A stretch of DNA of 64,000 nucleotides from CALNYS01 sp942490855. GTDB taxonomy: Bacteria; Planctomycetota; Phycisphaerae; Phycisphaerales; UBA1924. The stretch spans positions 558,001-622,000 of the forward strand of contig CALNYS010000005.1 of assembly GCA_942490855.1 (NCBI GenBank), in the 5' to 3' direction. The notes under the pieces were generated by a model that saw only the letters and a program-made list of their open reading frames with translations, was not told the DNA's origin and made no database searches. The first letter of the stretch is position 1, and the number at the start of each line of letters is the position of its first letter. The position numbers were made by a program, and so were the translations under genes. Positions 1 to 7,994 of the stretch are shown in pieces.

Positions 1-6
1 AGCGGG

Positions 7-1242
7 TCAGGCGGCGGCGGTCAGCGCGGGCGTGGCGGCGCGGGCGAACGCGAGCGCCGTGATGTCGTCCACCTGGTGCAGCGAGCCGTTCTGCGAATCG
101 ACCGAACGCGCCAGCTCCGCGAACGCGGCCGTGAGGCACCCGTCCTCGGCGCGCGACCCGCCGACCTGCTTGAAGTGCTCGAGGTAGTGCAGCGTGGGCA
201 GGCGCCGGCTGAACGCGCCCGACTCGTCCTGCGCCTCGGGGAACGCCGTCTCGAACCCGTCGGAGTACAGCACCAGCGTCTCGTCGGGCTCGATCGTAAA
301 CCGAACCGCGTCGAACTCCGCGCCCGGGAAGACGCCAAGAAGCGGGCCCTCGGTCTCGATCGACCGCGAACCACCCGGGCCGACCAGCACCGGCGGCGGG
401 TGACCCGCGCCGGCGAGCTCCACCACGTGCGAGTGCGTGTCGATCACGCCGTACGCCGCGGTGAGGAAACGGTCAGAAGGCAGGTTGCCCGCGATCAGCG
501 CGTCGTTGCAGCGACGCAGCACCTCGGCGGGCGGGATGATCCGGTACTCGTTGCCCTGGATCTCTTTCATGCACATGCCGTGCGAGAGGACCATCGTCAT
601 GAGCGCCGCGGGCACGCCGTGCCCGACCGCGTCGGCGATGAAGAACCCGACGTGGCGTTCGTCGAGGCGCACCACGTCGTAGATGTCGCCCGACACGTAC
701 CCGCACGGGCGGAACAGCGACGCCACCTCAAGACCCGGCGTCTCGGGCAGGCTCTTGGGCATGAACTCGCGCTGCACGCGCGCCGCGAGCTGGAGCTCCT
801 CGCGGATGTGCTGCATCTCACGCGCCAGACCGCGGTGCGTGCGCATGAAGGCGTCGTGCTCGTGCAGCAGCGCACGGGTCCCGACGCGCTGCTGCACCAA
901 GGCGCTGAGCGCGAACGCGACCGGGGCCGCGCCGAGATCGTTCGACAGGCACACCACGCCCGCGCCAAGACGGTTCAGGCGTTCGATGCGATCGGGAGGC
1001 GCCACCACCACCAGCGTCCGGCGCTGGTCGTCGAGCACGTCGATCATCTTGACGAGCGCGCCCTCGTGAGCCTCATCGTTGAGGAGCAACACCGCGATGT
1101 CGCGCGGGTCCAGGGCGTCGGGGTCGATCGAAAACTCCGGGAGCGGGGCGTGGGCGGGCCACGCGGCGCGGAGGGCCTCGAGGAAGCCTTCTTGTTCAGA
1201 CGCCGGACCGACCGGGACCAGCGTGAGCGTGACGGATTCCAT
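7..1242 (-). CDS. SpoIIE/RsbU-type PP2C serine phosphatase
   Basis: The protein (411 aa) has three parts. Residues 1-125 are a weakly receiver-like alpha/beta region without a clear phospho-acceptor. A charged helical linker follows at about 125-160. The C-terminal half is a PP2C_SpoIIE phosphatase domain. Metal-binding signatures are visible: SGDIYD, then FIADAVGHGVPAALMT, LVLYSDGFE and a terminal VDDITALAF. Such phosphatases usually dephosphorylate anti-sigma-factor antagonists (partner switching) as the output of a sensory input. No antagonist or anti-sigma kinase gene is adjacent, so the target is unknown. I chose the ATG at 1242 because GGAGGGGG lies just upstream; a TTG four codons earlier is possible but would start within that ribosome-binding site. 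Confidence 0.85.
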   Translation of the reverse strand: MESVTLTLVPVGPASEQEGFLEALRAAWPAHAPLPEFSIDPDALDPRDIAVLLLNDEAHEGALVKMIDVLDDQRRTLVVVAPPDRIERLNRLGAGVVCLSNDLGAAPVAFALSALVQQRVGTRALLHEHDAFMRTHRGLAREMQHIREELQLAARVQREFMPKSLPETPGLEVASLFRPCGYVSGDIYDVVRLDERHVGFFIADAVGHGVPAALMTMVLSHGMCMKEIQGNEYRIIPPAEVLRRCNDALIAGNLPSDRFLTAAYGVIDTHSHVVELAGAGHPPPVLVGPGGSRSIETEGPLLGVFPGAEFDAVRFTIEPDETLVLYSDGFETAFPEAQDESGAFSRRLPTLHYLEHFKQVGGSRAEDGCLTAAFAELARSVDSQNGSLHQVDDITALAFARAATPALTAAA

Positions 1243-1281
1243 GTCCCCCTCCAACGGCGTAAACGCCAGAGAGGATTCGGC

Positions 1282-1836
1282 TTAGAACGCGAGCTTCTTA
1301 AGGCCCTCAACGTCGAACCCGATCCGATCGCCTTCTTGGACCCCCAGCTCGGCCCACGTGCCGGCCGCCGTCTCGAGGACGAAGAGCGTCCTGTACCGGC
1401 TGGGGTATTTCTGCAGCCGCGACTCGTACATCGCGTCCGATTCCTCCGCACGCTTGGGAGGCTCGATCCCCATCGTGTACGTCGTCAGCACCACGCCCCG
1501 GCTGTCCAGGAACGCGATGTCGATGGGCGTCAGGCAGTCGCGCATTACGAACTGCTTGTACCCGGGGGTCGGGAAGATAAAGAGCATCCCGCCGCGGGGA
1601 TCGATGGACGTCCGCCCGCCCATCCCCTTGATGATCGCCTCGTCCTCGTACGCGAGCTCGATGGTGAAGTCCTCGCCGCCGATCGTCATCGGAGCCGTCG
1701 GGAGCCCGCTGGCGGCGATGTTCCCGGTCTGCTCGCCGCCGCCGCTCCCCGGGAGCGCGGTCTGCTCCGGCGCGTCGCAGCCGCCGAGCGCCAGGGCGCC
1801 CGCGGCGAGCGTCAGGATGAGTCGGCGGTCAGCCAG
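1282..1836 (-). CDS. DUF192 family lipoprotein, probable CTG start
   Basis: The C-terminal 135 residues are a DUF192 domain (motifs RDCLTPIDIAFLD, TYTMGIEPP, and a terminal VQEGDRIGF), a small beta-barrel family of unknown function often exported. The reading frame continues upstream of the first ATG (1689) into a lipoprotein signal: basic start ADRRL, hydrophobic ILTLAAGALAL, then the lipobox-like LGGC, followed by a flexible Gly/Gln/Pro linker. The only plausible start giving this signal is CTG at 1834-1836, with GGAGG seven bases upstream. That makes 184 aa overlapping the gluQ 3' end by 25 nt in another frame. Alternative: a cytosolic 135-aa protein from the ATG at 1689, which has no good ribosome-binding site and would lack the signal. 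Confidence 0.75.
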   Translation of the reverse strand: MADRRLILTLAAGALALGGCDAPEQTALPGSGGGEQTGNIAASGLPTAPMTIGGEDFTIELAYEDEAIIKGMGGRTSIDPRGGMLFIFPTPGYKQFVMRDCLTPIDIAFLDSRGVVLTTYTMGIEPPKRAEESDAMYESRLQKYPSRYRTLFVLETAAGTWAELGVQEGDRIGFDVEGLKKLAF

Positions 1837-2783
1837 CGTTCGTCCTCCGGGGTAAACACACTCGGTTCCCTCGGCATCCTAGCGAGGTCGAACCCATCGA
1901 CGAAAGCCGAGGCGTCCATCGCCTCCGGCGCGGCGCAGACCCCGCTCCAGAAGGCCAGGAGCCCGATCACGCGCTCCGCCGACGCCCCGCCCGCCCGGAA
2001 CGTCTCCACCCGCGTGTCCCCGTGGCGCTTCGCCAGCCGGCGCCCGTCGGGGCCCAGCACCAGCGGCAGGTGGAAATAGACCGGCTCACGCTCGATGCCC
2101 AGCGCCTCGCGCAGCACCATCTGGCGGGCGGCCGAGGGGATGAGGTCGTCGCCGCGCACCACGTGCGTCACGCCCTGGCGGTGGTCGTCGACCGTCACCG
2201 CGAGCTGGTACGCCGCCTGCCCGCGCTTCGTCCAGACGATGAAATCCCCGACGTCCGCCGCGACGTTGTGCGCGCGCTCCCCGGCGCACTCGTCAGGAAC
2301 CACCACGTCCCGGTCGGGCGCGACGAAGCGCCAGTTCGTCGCCTCGTCGTCGAATTCCCGTGCCGTGAGCTCCGGACGCAGGTCGGCGGGGAAGCGCGAC
2401 TCGTGGTCGCCCGCGTGCGGGGCCGCGGCCGCGGCGGCGATCTCCGCCCGCGTCAGCGCGCACGGGTACGCCAGCCCCGACGACGCGAGGCGCCGCATCG
2501 CGTCGCGGCAGGGCCTGAGGTCCGTTGACTGCAGCGGCGCCTCGCGGTCCCAGCCGATCCCGAGCCAGCGGAGATCGTCGGCGACCCGCTCGATCGAGCC
2601 GGGCTTGACCCGCGGGCCGTCGAGGTCCTCGACGCGGTAGACGATCTCCCACCCCCGCTGGCGGGCCAGTGCCCAGTTGACGAGGAACGTCCGGGCGTTG
2701 CCTAGGTGCAGGGCGCCCGTCGGCGAGGGCGCCAGGCGGGTCGTCGGTCGGGGTTGGGTTGACTCAGCCGCCACGGGGCGCAA
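1812..2783 (-). CDS. gluQ: Glutamyl-Q tRNA(Asp) synthetase
   Basis: This is a class I aminoacyl-tRNA synthetase catalytic core without an anticodon-binding domain (323 aa). That is the hallmark of GluQ-RS, which attaches glutamate to queuosine at position 34 of tRNA-Asp. The HIGH-like motif is HLGN in LAPSPTGALHLGNARTF; the KMSKS-like motif is RLAKRHGD. The VRGDDLIPSAARQ helix is typical of the GluRS superfamily. Of the zinc-site cysteines seen in the E. coli enzyme only the YPC one is evident, so zinc binding is probably lost. The start is a TTG with GGGGG just upstream; GTG at 2774 is an alternative. The downstream lipoprotein overlaps its end, suggesting translational coupling. Confidence 0.88.
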   Translation of the reverse strand: MRPVAAESTQPRPTTRLAPSPTGALHLGNARTFLVNWALARQRGWEIVYRVEDLDGPRVKPGSIERVADDLRWLGIGWDREAPLQSTDLRPCRDAMRRLASSGLAYPCALTRAEIAAAAAAPHAGDHESRFPADLRPELTAREFDDEATNWRFVAPDRDVVVPDECAGERAHNVAADVGDFIVWTKRGQAAYQLAVTVDDHRQGVTHVVRGDDLIPSAARQMVLREALGIEREPVYFHLPLVLGPDGRRLAKRHGDTRVETFRAGGASAERVIGLLAFWSGVCAAPEAMDASAFVDGFDLARMPREPSVFTPEDERWLTADSS

Positions 2784-2842
2784 GATAACCCCCGGCGGTC
2801 CTTGCAGCGGGCCGCGTCACACCCACAGGGAAGCGCGCCACA

Positions 2843-3124
2843 ATGACCACGACCCTCAGCGAATCCGAGATCCAGTCCCGCCTCGAGTCGCTCCCCGAGT
2901 GGACGGAGTCCAGCGGGGCGATCCAGCGGACGTACGTGTTCGACGATTTCGTGTCCTCGATGGCGTTCGTCAACCGCATCGCGGACCTCGCGGAGTCGTC
3001 TGCCCACCACCCGGACATCCTCATCCGCTACGGGAAAGTGACGCTGACGCTCTCCACGCACGACGCGGGCGGGATCACCGAGAAGGATTTCGCGCTCGCG
3101 TCCCAGGCCGACCAGGCCTCCTGA
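2843..3124 (+). CDS. phhB: Pterin-4a-carbinolamine dehydratase
   Basis: This is a 93-aa protein of the PCD/DCoH family. The family dehydrates 4a-hydroxytetrahydropterin to recycle the cofactor of aromatic amino acid hydroxylases. The active-site signature is intact: SSAHHPDI, followed by the strand KVTLTLSTHDAGGIT and the terminal DFALA helix. Length and motif order match the family. It is divergent from gluQ across a 59-nt gap. No aromatic amino acid hydroxylase gene is nearby, so its physiological partner cannot be told from the window; many bacteria carry it as an orphan. Confidence 0.92.
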   Translation: MTTTLSESEIQSRLESLPEWTESSGAIQRTYVFDDFVSSMAFVNRIADLAESSAHHPDILIRYGKVTLTLSTHDAGGITEKDFALASQADQAS

Positions 3125-3302
3125 CCCCACCCCCAGCACTGTCGCTTTGGCAGGGCGGGGGCTCGCATGTCCAACTTGATGCGCCCGCCGGGTGCACAGC
3201 CCCCCCTCACAGAGCCGATGACGGCTGAATAGGCGGGCTCCGCGAGGGGTTCACCCGATATTCGGACCCGGCCCGCTGCTTGCCTAGAGTACTGAGCCGA
3301 AG

Positions 3303-3325
3303 TGACGGCCCGTGGTGGGCCGTCA
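3303..3325. promoter_or_regulatory. Perfect 9-bp inverted repeat before clpC
   Basis: TGACGGCCC and GGGCCGTCA flank a 5-nt loop, ending 18 nt before the clpC start codon and upstream of its GGGGA ribosome-binding site. It could be an operator for a repressor dimer or a 5'-UTR hairpin. It is not CIRCE and does not resemble the CtsR heptad. No T-run follows, so it is not a terminator. Function is inferred from position only. Confidence 0.5.
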
Positions 3326-3343
3326 CAGCACGGGGATTTCCAG

Positions 3344-5878
3344 ATGTTCGAACGCTTTACCGATCGCGCCCGCAAGGTCATGGCCCTCGCCAACCAAGAG
3401 GCTCAGCGCTTCAATCACGAGTACATCGGGACCGAGCACATCCTTCTCGGTCTCGTGAAGGAGGGCTCCGGCGTCGGCGCCAACGTGCTCAAGAACCTGA
3501 GCGTGGACCTCCGCAAGGTCCGCCTCGAGGTCGAGAAGCTCGTCAAGAGCGGCCCCGAGATGGTCACCATGGGCAAGCTGCCGCAGACGCCGCGCGCCAA
3601 GAAGGTGATCGAGTTCGCCATCGAGGAAGCCCGCAACCTCAACCACAACTACGTCGGCACCGAGCACCTCCTGCTCGGGCTGCTGCGCGAGCACGACGGC
3701 GTCGCCGCACAGGTGCTCATGAACCTCGGGCTCAAGCTCGAGGAGGTCCGCGAGGAGGTCCTGAACCTCCTCGGAGCCGGCGTCGATTCCGAAGAGGACG
3801 ACACCGCGACCGCCGGCGGCCCCTCGGGCGCCGCCGAGGGTCGTCGCGGCAACCGCTCGAAGACCCCCGCGCTCGATAGCTTCGGTCGCGACCTGACCGA
3901 GCTCGCCAAAGAAGGCCAGCTCGACCCGGTCATCGGTCGCGCCGAGGAGATCGAACGCGTCCTGCAGATTCTCTGCCGACGCACCAAGAACAACCCCGTC
4001 CTCCTGGGCGAGGCCGGCGTCGGCAAGACGGCGATCGTCGAGGGCCTCGCCCAGCGGATCGTCTCCAACGAGGTCCCCGAGATCCTCCACGAGCAGCGCA
4101 TCGTCGTGCTCGACCTCGCGATGATGGTCGCCGGCACGAAGTACCGCGGTCAGTTCGAGGAGCGCATCAAGGCGGTCATGAACGAGGTGCGCCGCGCCAA
4201 GGACGTCATCCTGTTCATCGACGAGCTGCACACGCTCGTCGGCGCGGGCGGCGCCGAGGGCGCGATCGACGCCTCCAACGTGCTCAAGCCCGCGCTCGCC
4301 CGCGGCGAGATCCAGTGCATCGGCGCGACGACCTTCGACGAGTACCGCAAGTACATCGAGAAGGACGCCGCCCTCGTGCGTCGCTTCCAGCCCATCGTGG
4401 TCGACCCGCCCAACAAGGAGCAGGCGATCGAGATCCTCAAGGGCCTGCGCGACCGCTACGAGGCGCACCACCGCGTGACGATCTCCGACGACGCGATCGT
4501 CGCCGCTGTCGAGCTCTCGGACCGGTACATCACCGGTCGCGTGCAGCCGGACAAGGCGATCGACGTGATCGACGAGGCCGGCGCCCGCGTACGCCTCAAG
4601 TCCATGACCAAGCCGCCGAACCTCGCCGACATCGAGGAGCGCATCGAGCGCCTCGCGATCGAGAAGGACGAGGCGGTCAAGGGCGCGGACTACGAGCGCG
4701 CCGCCGAGCTGCGCGACCAGGCCGAGAAGCTCCGCAAGGAGAAGGAAACGATCCAGGACGAGTGGCGCGCCAAGTCGTCGGAGATCAACGGCGCGGTCGA
4801 TGACGACATCATCGCCGAGGTCGTCTCCAAGATGACCGGCGTCCCGCTCACCCGCCTCGCGAAGGAAGAGGCCCACCGCCTCCTCCAGCTCGAGGACGAG
4901 CTGCACAAGAAGGTCGTCAGCCAGGACGACGCCATCAAGGCGATCTCCAAGGCGATCCGGCGCGCCCGCGCCGGGCTCAAGGACCCGAAGCGTCCGATGG
5001 GCTCGTTCATCTTCGTCGGCCCCTCGGGCGTCGGCAAGACGCTGCTCTCCAAGGCGCTCGCGTCGTTCATGTTCGGTGACGAGGACACCCTCATCCACCT
5101 CGACATGAGCGAGTACATGGAGAAGCACAACGTGTCGCGCCTCGTCGGGGCGCCTCCCGGGTACGTCGGGTACGAAGAGGGCGGTCAGCTCACCGAGCAG
5201 ATCCGCCGTCGCCCCTACGCGGTCGTGCTCTTCGACGAGATCGAAAAGGCTCACCCGGACGTCTTCAACATGCTCCTCCAGATCATGGAGGAGGGGCGCC
5301 TCACCGACTCGTTCGGGCGCCACGTGGACTTCCGCAACACGATCCTCATCATGACCTCGAACATCGGCGCCGACCTCATCAAGGGCGGCGGCGGCTTCGG
5401 GTTCTCGAAGAAGGACTCCGAGTCCAACTTCGACAACATCAAGAACGTCCTGATGAAGGAGATCGAGCGGTTCTTCCGCCCCGAGTTCATCAACCGTCTC
5501 GACGAGGTGATCGTCTTCCGTCCCCTCACGAAGGAAGACCTCATCACGATCGTCGAGTACGAGACCTCCAAGGTCCGCGAGCGCATCGTCGAGCAGGGCC
5601 ACGTCTTCGAGATCGATCAGAAGGCCAAGGACTTCCTCATCGAGAAGGGCTTCAACCCCGACTACGGCGCCCGCCCGCTCCGTCGAGCGATCGGCACCTA
5701 CATCGAGGACCCCATCTCCGAGATGCTCCTCGCAGGCGACATCGACAAGCCCTCGCGCGTCACCGTCACGCACGAGGAGGGCAAGGATCACCTCCGCTTC
5801 GAGAACGATCTGCTCCCCGAGCCGCCCAAGGAAGAAGCCAAGGAACCCGACAAGGCGGAGCCCGCCGCGTCCGAGTGA
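3344..5878 (+). CDS. clpC: ATP-dependent Clp protease ATPase subunit ClpC
   Basis: This 844-aa Hsp100 unfoldase recognises and threads substrates into ClpP. Two Clp-N repeats occupy residues 1-145, each with an EHxLLGL core. NBD1 has Walker A GEAGVGKT at about 222-229. A UVR-type middle region (DYERAAELRDQAEKL, about 440-470) identifies ClpC rather than ClpB, which has a long coiled-coil middle domain. NBD2 has Walker A GPSGVGKT at about 559-566 and GAPPGYVGYEEGG. The acidic C-terminus ends in KEEAKEPDKAEPAASE. The ATG at 3344 is preceded by CACGGGGA; an upstream in-frame GTG at 3302 lies inside the inverted repeat and is rejected. A strong terminator follows, so it is monocistronic. Confidence 0.97.
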   Translation: MFERFTDRARKVMALANQEAQRFNHEYIGTEHILLGLVKEGSGVGANVLKNLSVDLRKVRLEVEKLVKSGPEMVTMGKLPQTPRAKKVIEFAIEEARNLNHNYVGTEHLLLGLLREHDGVAAQVLMNLGLKLEEVREEVLNLLGAGVDSEEDDTATAGGPSGAAEGRRGNRSKTPALDSFGRDLTELAKEGQLDPVIGRAEEIERVLQILCRRTKNNPVLLGEAGVGKTAIVEGLAQRIVSNEVPEILHEQRIVVLDLAMMVAGTKYRGQFEERIKAVMNEVRRAKDVILFIDELHTLVGAGGAEGAIDASNVLKPALARGEIQCIGATTFDEYRKYIEKDAALVRRFQPIVVDPPNKEQAIEILKGLRDRYEAHHRVTISDDAIVAAVELSDRYITGRVQPDKAIDVIDEAGARVRLKSMTKPPNLADIEERIERLAIEKDEAVKGADYERAAELRDQAEKLRKEKETIQDEWRAKSSEINGAVDDDIIAEVVSKMTGVPLTRLAKEEAHRLLQLEDELHKKVVSQDDAIKAISKAIRRARAGLKDPKRPMGSFIFVGPSGVGKTLLSKALASFMFGDEDTLIHLDMSEYMEKHNVSRLVGAPPGYVGYEEGGQLTEQIRRRPYAVVLFDEIEKAHPDVFNMLLQIMEEGRLTDSFGRHVDFRNTILIMTSNIGADLIKGGGGFGFSKKDSESNFDNIKNVLMKEIERFFRPEFINRLDEVIVFRPLTKEDLITIVEYETSKVRERIVEQGHVFEIDQKAKDFLIEKGFNPDYGARPLRRAIGTYIEDPISEMLLAGDIDKPSRVTVTHEEGKDHLRFENDLLPEPPKEEAKEPDKAEPAASE

Positions 5879-5902
5879 GCCCGGCGCCACCATGATCCCA
5901 CC

Positions 5903-5934
5903 AACGCCCGTCCCTTCGTGGGGCGGGCGTTTTT
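5903..5934 (+). terminator. Rho-independent terminator of clpC
   Basis: A 12-bp stem (AACGCCCGTCCC with GGGGCGGGCGTT, one G-T pair) closes a 5-nt loop and runs into a T-tract, 25 nt after the clpC stop. Confidence 0.85.
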
Positions 5935-5938
5935 CATT

Positions 5939-6065
5939 CCCCCCTCTCCCCGAGGGAGAGGGGTCAGGGGAGAGGGAGCGATCTCCGCTGATCGTTTCCG
6001 GTTGCGTGGTCAGCATGCGCCCAACGAACCCTCTCCCCTGCCCTCTCCCTCGGGGAGAGGGGGCC
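5939..6065. repeat. Inverted pair of REP-like palindromic units (BIME-like)
   Basis: A unit of about 40 nt, built on the palindrome CCCTCTCCCCGAGGGAGAGG plus a short CAGGGGAGAGGG tail, occurs at 5939-5981. It recurs in inverted orientation at 6026-6065, with an unrelated 45-nt spacer between. It lies between convergent clpC and ispE. A second inverted pair of the same unit is at 9704-9834. This is the arrangement of bacterial interspersed mosaic elements; no RAYT-type transposase is in the window. Confidence 0.7.
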
Positions 6066-6074
6066 GGAGAGTGT

Positions 6075-6963
6075 TCACACCGTCCGCGTCGCCAGCGTCG
6101 CGCACCCGCTGAGCTCTGCGCGCACGGCCGCGGCCCGCGCCAGCGCGTCGCCCTCGTTCTCGCACACGATGAAGAGCGCGCTGCCCGAACCAGTCACATG
6201 CACCGGCGCGCCCGCGATCTGCTCGCACCGGCTGCGGATCGAGCCCAGCACGAACTCCACGCGCTCGGCGGCCGCGGCGAGGTCGTTGAAGAGCGCCTCG
6301 CCGACAACCTCACCCGTGCGCGCCATCGTTGCGACTTCTGCGTCGCGGAAGGGCTGCGGGATCCAGCGCGTCGAACGCGGCGTACACAGGGCCGGTGGCG
6401 CAGGGGAAGTCGGGGATGATCAGCGCGAGGTGCGTTTCGGCGAGCGTCACTCGCTCGATCGTGTCGCCCAGGCCCGTCACCAGCGCAGCCCTCGGCGGGT
6501 CGGTTTCATCGAGGAAGAACGGGTTGTCCGAGCCGAGCGTCGCGCCGATGCGCTGCAGCTCCCCCACCGAAAGATCCAGCTCGAAGAGTTCGTTAACGAG
6601 GCGGAGCGTCGTCGCGGCGTCGGAGGACCCGCCGCCCAGCCCGGCGCCCGCGGGGGTGTGCTTCTCGATCGTAATGAGCGCGTGCAGCGGCTGACCGACG
6701 TGCGCCTCGAGCGCCCGCAGCGCGCGCACGCTGAGGTCCTTCTCGGCGGGCCAGTCGATCGGCGTGGGCATCGGCGCGCCCTCGCCCCAGCGCAGGACAA
6801 GCGGCGCGGCCGTCTCGGCGTCGAGGGCGCGCACGCTCACGCTGTCCGCGAGCGCCACGGGCGCCATCCACGAGGCGATGGGGTGCATCCCGGCGCCGTC
6901 GGGCTGATCGACGGCGAGGGCGAGGTTGATCTTGGCGTGCGCGAGCCCGGTCAATTCGCTCAC
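6075..6963 (-). CDS. ispE: 4-diphosphocytidyl-2-C-methyl-D-erythritol kinase (frameshifted)
   Basis: This is a GHMP kinase that phosphorylates CDP-methylerythritol in the MEP isoprenoid pathway. AHAKINLAL at the N-terminus and the ATP-binding loop PAGAGLGGGSSDAA are clear, followed by GSDNPFF. The C-terminal GHMP part (NDLAAAAERV, then VTGSGSALFIV) continues in another frame. The break is at the G-run 6358-6360: removing one base restores LDPQPFRDAEVATMARTGE and a 295-aa protein of normal size. As read, the first frame ends about 20 residues after the break. GTG at 6963 overlaps the kdsC-like stop as GTGA. The enzyme is essential where MEP is the only route, so a sequencing insertion is more likely than a true null. 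Confidence 0.85.
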
Positions 6964-7442
6964 GAGTCCCGCTCCTCGAGGATCATGTCGGCGAGCTCGC
7001 GGAAGGCGCCGCGTCCGCCGGGCGAGCCCAGCACGATGTCCACCGCGTCGACGACCTCGGGGCGGGCGTCCATCGGGCAGGCGCTGGCGCCGGCGAGGGC
7101 CATGGCGGGGAGGTCGTTGACGTCGTCCCCCACGAACAGCACGTCGGCGGGCTCGATGCCCATCTGTGCGCACAGGGCGGTGAGGCGTTCGCCCTTGTCG
7201 CCCGAGCCGACGTCGACGTGTTCGACGGCGAGCATCTCGGCGCGCCGGCGGATGACGCCGTCGTCCTGGGAGGCGCTGAGCCACGCGACGGGGACGCCGG
7301 CGTTCTGGAGGAGCTTCGTGCCCATGCCGTCGCGCATGTCGAAGAACCGGATGGCTTCGCTGCCGGGGCCGAGGCCGATGCGCCCGTCGGTGAGGACGCC
7401 GTCGACGTCGGAGACAACCGCTTTGATCTGAGAAAGGTCCAT
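6960..7442 (-). CDS. kdsC: KdsC-like HAD phosphatase
   Basis: This 160-aa HAD-superfamily phosphatase lacks a cap domain, like KdsC (3-deoxy-D-manno-octulosonate-8-phosphate phosphatase) of lipid A and LPS core synthesis. Motif I is SDVDGVLTDG (nucleophile and acid/base Asp), motif II is the Ser of WLSASQD, motif III is the Lys of GSGDKGERL, and motif IV is FVGDDVNDLPAM. The family is tetrameric and Mg-dependent. It is translationally coupled to ispE by a 4-nt overlap. A relative acting on another sugar phosphate cannot be excluded, since no kdsA/B/D gene is nearby. Confidence 0.85.
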   Translation of the reverse strand: MDLSQIKAVVSDVDGVLTDGRIGLGPGSEAIRFFDMRDGMGTKLLQNAGVPVAWLSASQDDGVIRRRAEMLAVEHVDVGSGDKGERLTALCAQMGIEPADVLFVGDDVNDLPAMALAGASACPMDARPEVVDAVDIVLGSPGGRGAFRELADMILEERDS

Positions 7443-7552
7443 AGGGGCGAGCGTAGCGAGAGTTTTGGGACCGGCGCTGAAGTCGCCCCGCGGAGTGTCC
7501 GATAGCGACAGCCGAGACGAACCCGGGCCACGCCCTCAACGGAGACCCCGCG

Positions 7553-7936
7553 ATGCCCACGACCAGCGACCACGACGACCGCCGCCAGCACCCCCGCATG
7601 CCGCTCGTCCGCGGCTGCAAGCTGCTCGATCAGAAGACGGCGCGGTTCATCCCCGCGGAGACCTCCAACATCTCCCAGGGCGGGCTCCTGATGCGCGTGC
7701 CGGCGTCGCGTCCCTTCAGCGCGGGCGACCGCGTGGAAGTCGCCGTCGGCTGGGGGAACATCCCCATCGCCGCGTCGGTGAAGATGGCCGGCGGGACGAT
7801 CGTCCGCGTTCTGGACATCGACCACGTCCACCAGGGCCTGGCGATCAGCTACGACCACGCCGAGGCGATCTCGGGCGAGGACCTCGCCAACGCCGAGACC
7901 GCGGTCGAGGCCGAGGCGTTCCGCGCCGCGGCGTAA
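7553..7936 (+). CDS. PilZ-domain protein
   Basis: This 127-aa protein is essentially one PilZ domain. The c-di-GMP-binding signature is present: an arginine-rich DDRRQHPR at residues 8-15, then the (D/N)xSxxG motif as TSNISQGGLLM. The rest is the expected beta-barrel with an Ala/Glu-rich C-terminal helix. Stand-alone PilZ proteins act as c-di-GMP-responsive adaptors for motility, secretion or polysaccharide synthesis. Nothing adjacent identifies the target. GGAGA precedes the ATG by about 8 nt. Confidence 0.85.
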   Translation: MPTTSDHDDRRQHPRMPLVRGCKLLDQKTARFIPAETSNISQGGLLMRVPASRPFSAGDRVEVAVGWGNIPIAASVKMAGGTIVRVLDIDHVHQGLAISYDHAEAISGEDLANAETAVEAEAFRAAA

Positions 7937-7994
7937 AAAACAGACTTCGCTGCCCCGTGCTCCTAGGATGGTGACCACGCCCCCGGAGCGACGC

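Noticed and set aside
3303..3325. CIRCE element (HrcA site)
   Set aside because: CIRCE is TTAGCACTC-N9-GAGTGCTAA; neither half-site nor spacer matches.
3323..6016. Long open frame (897 aa) antisense to clpC
   Set aside because: Mirror frame of a high-G+C gene; it follows the third-position bias of clpC, has no recognisable domain, and the sense protein is unmistakable.
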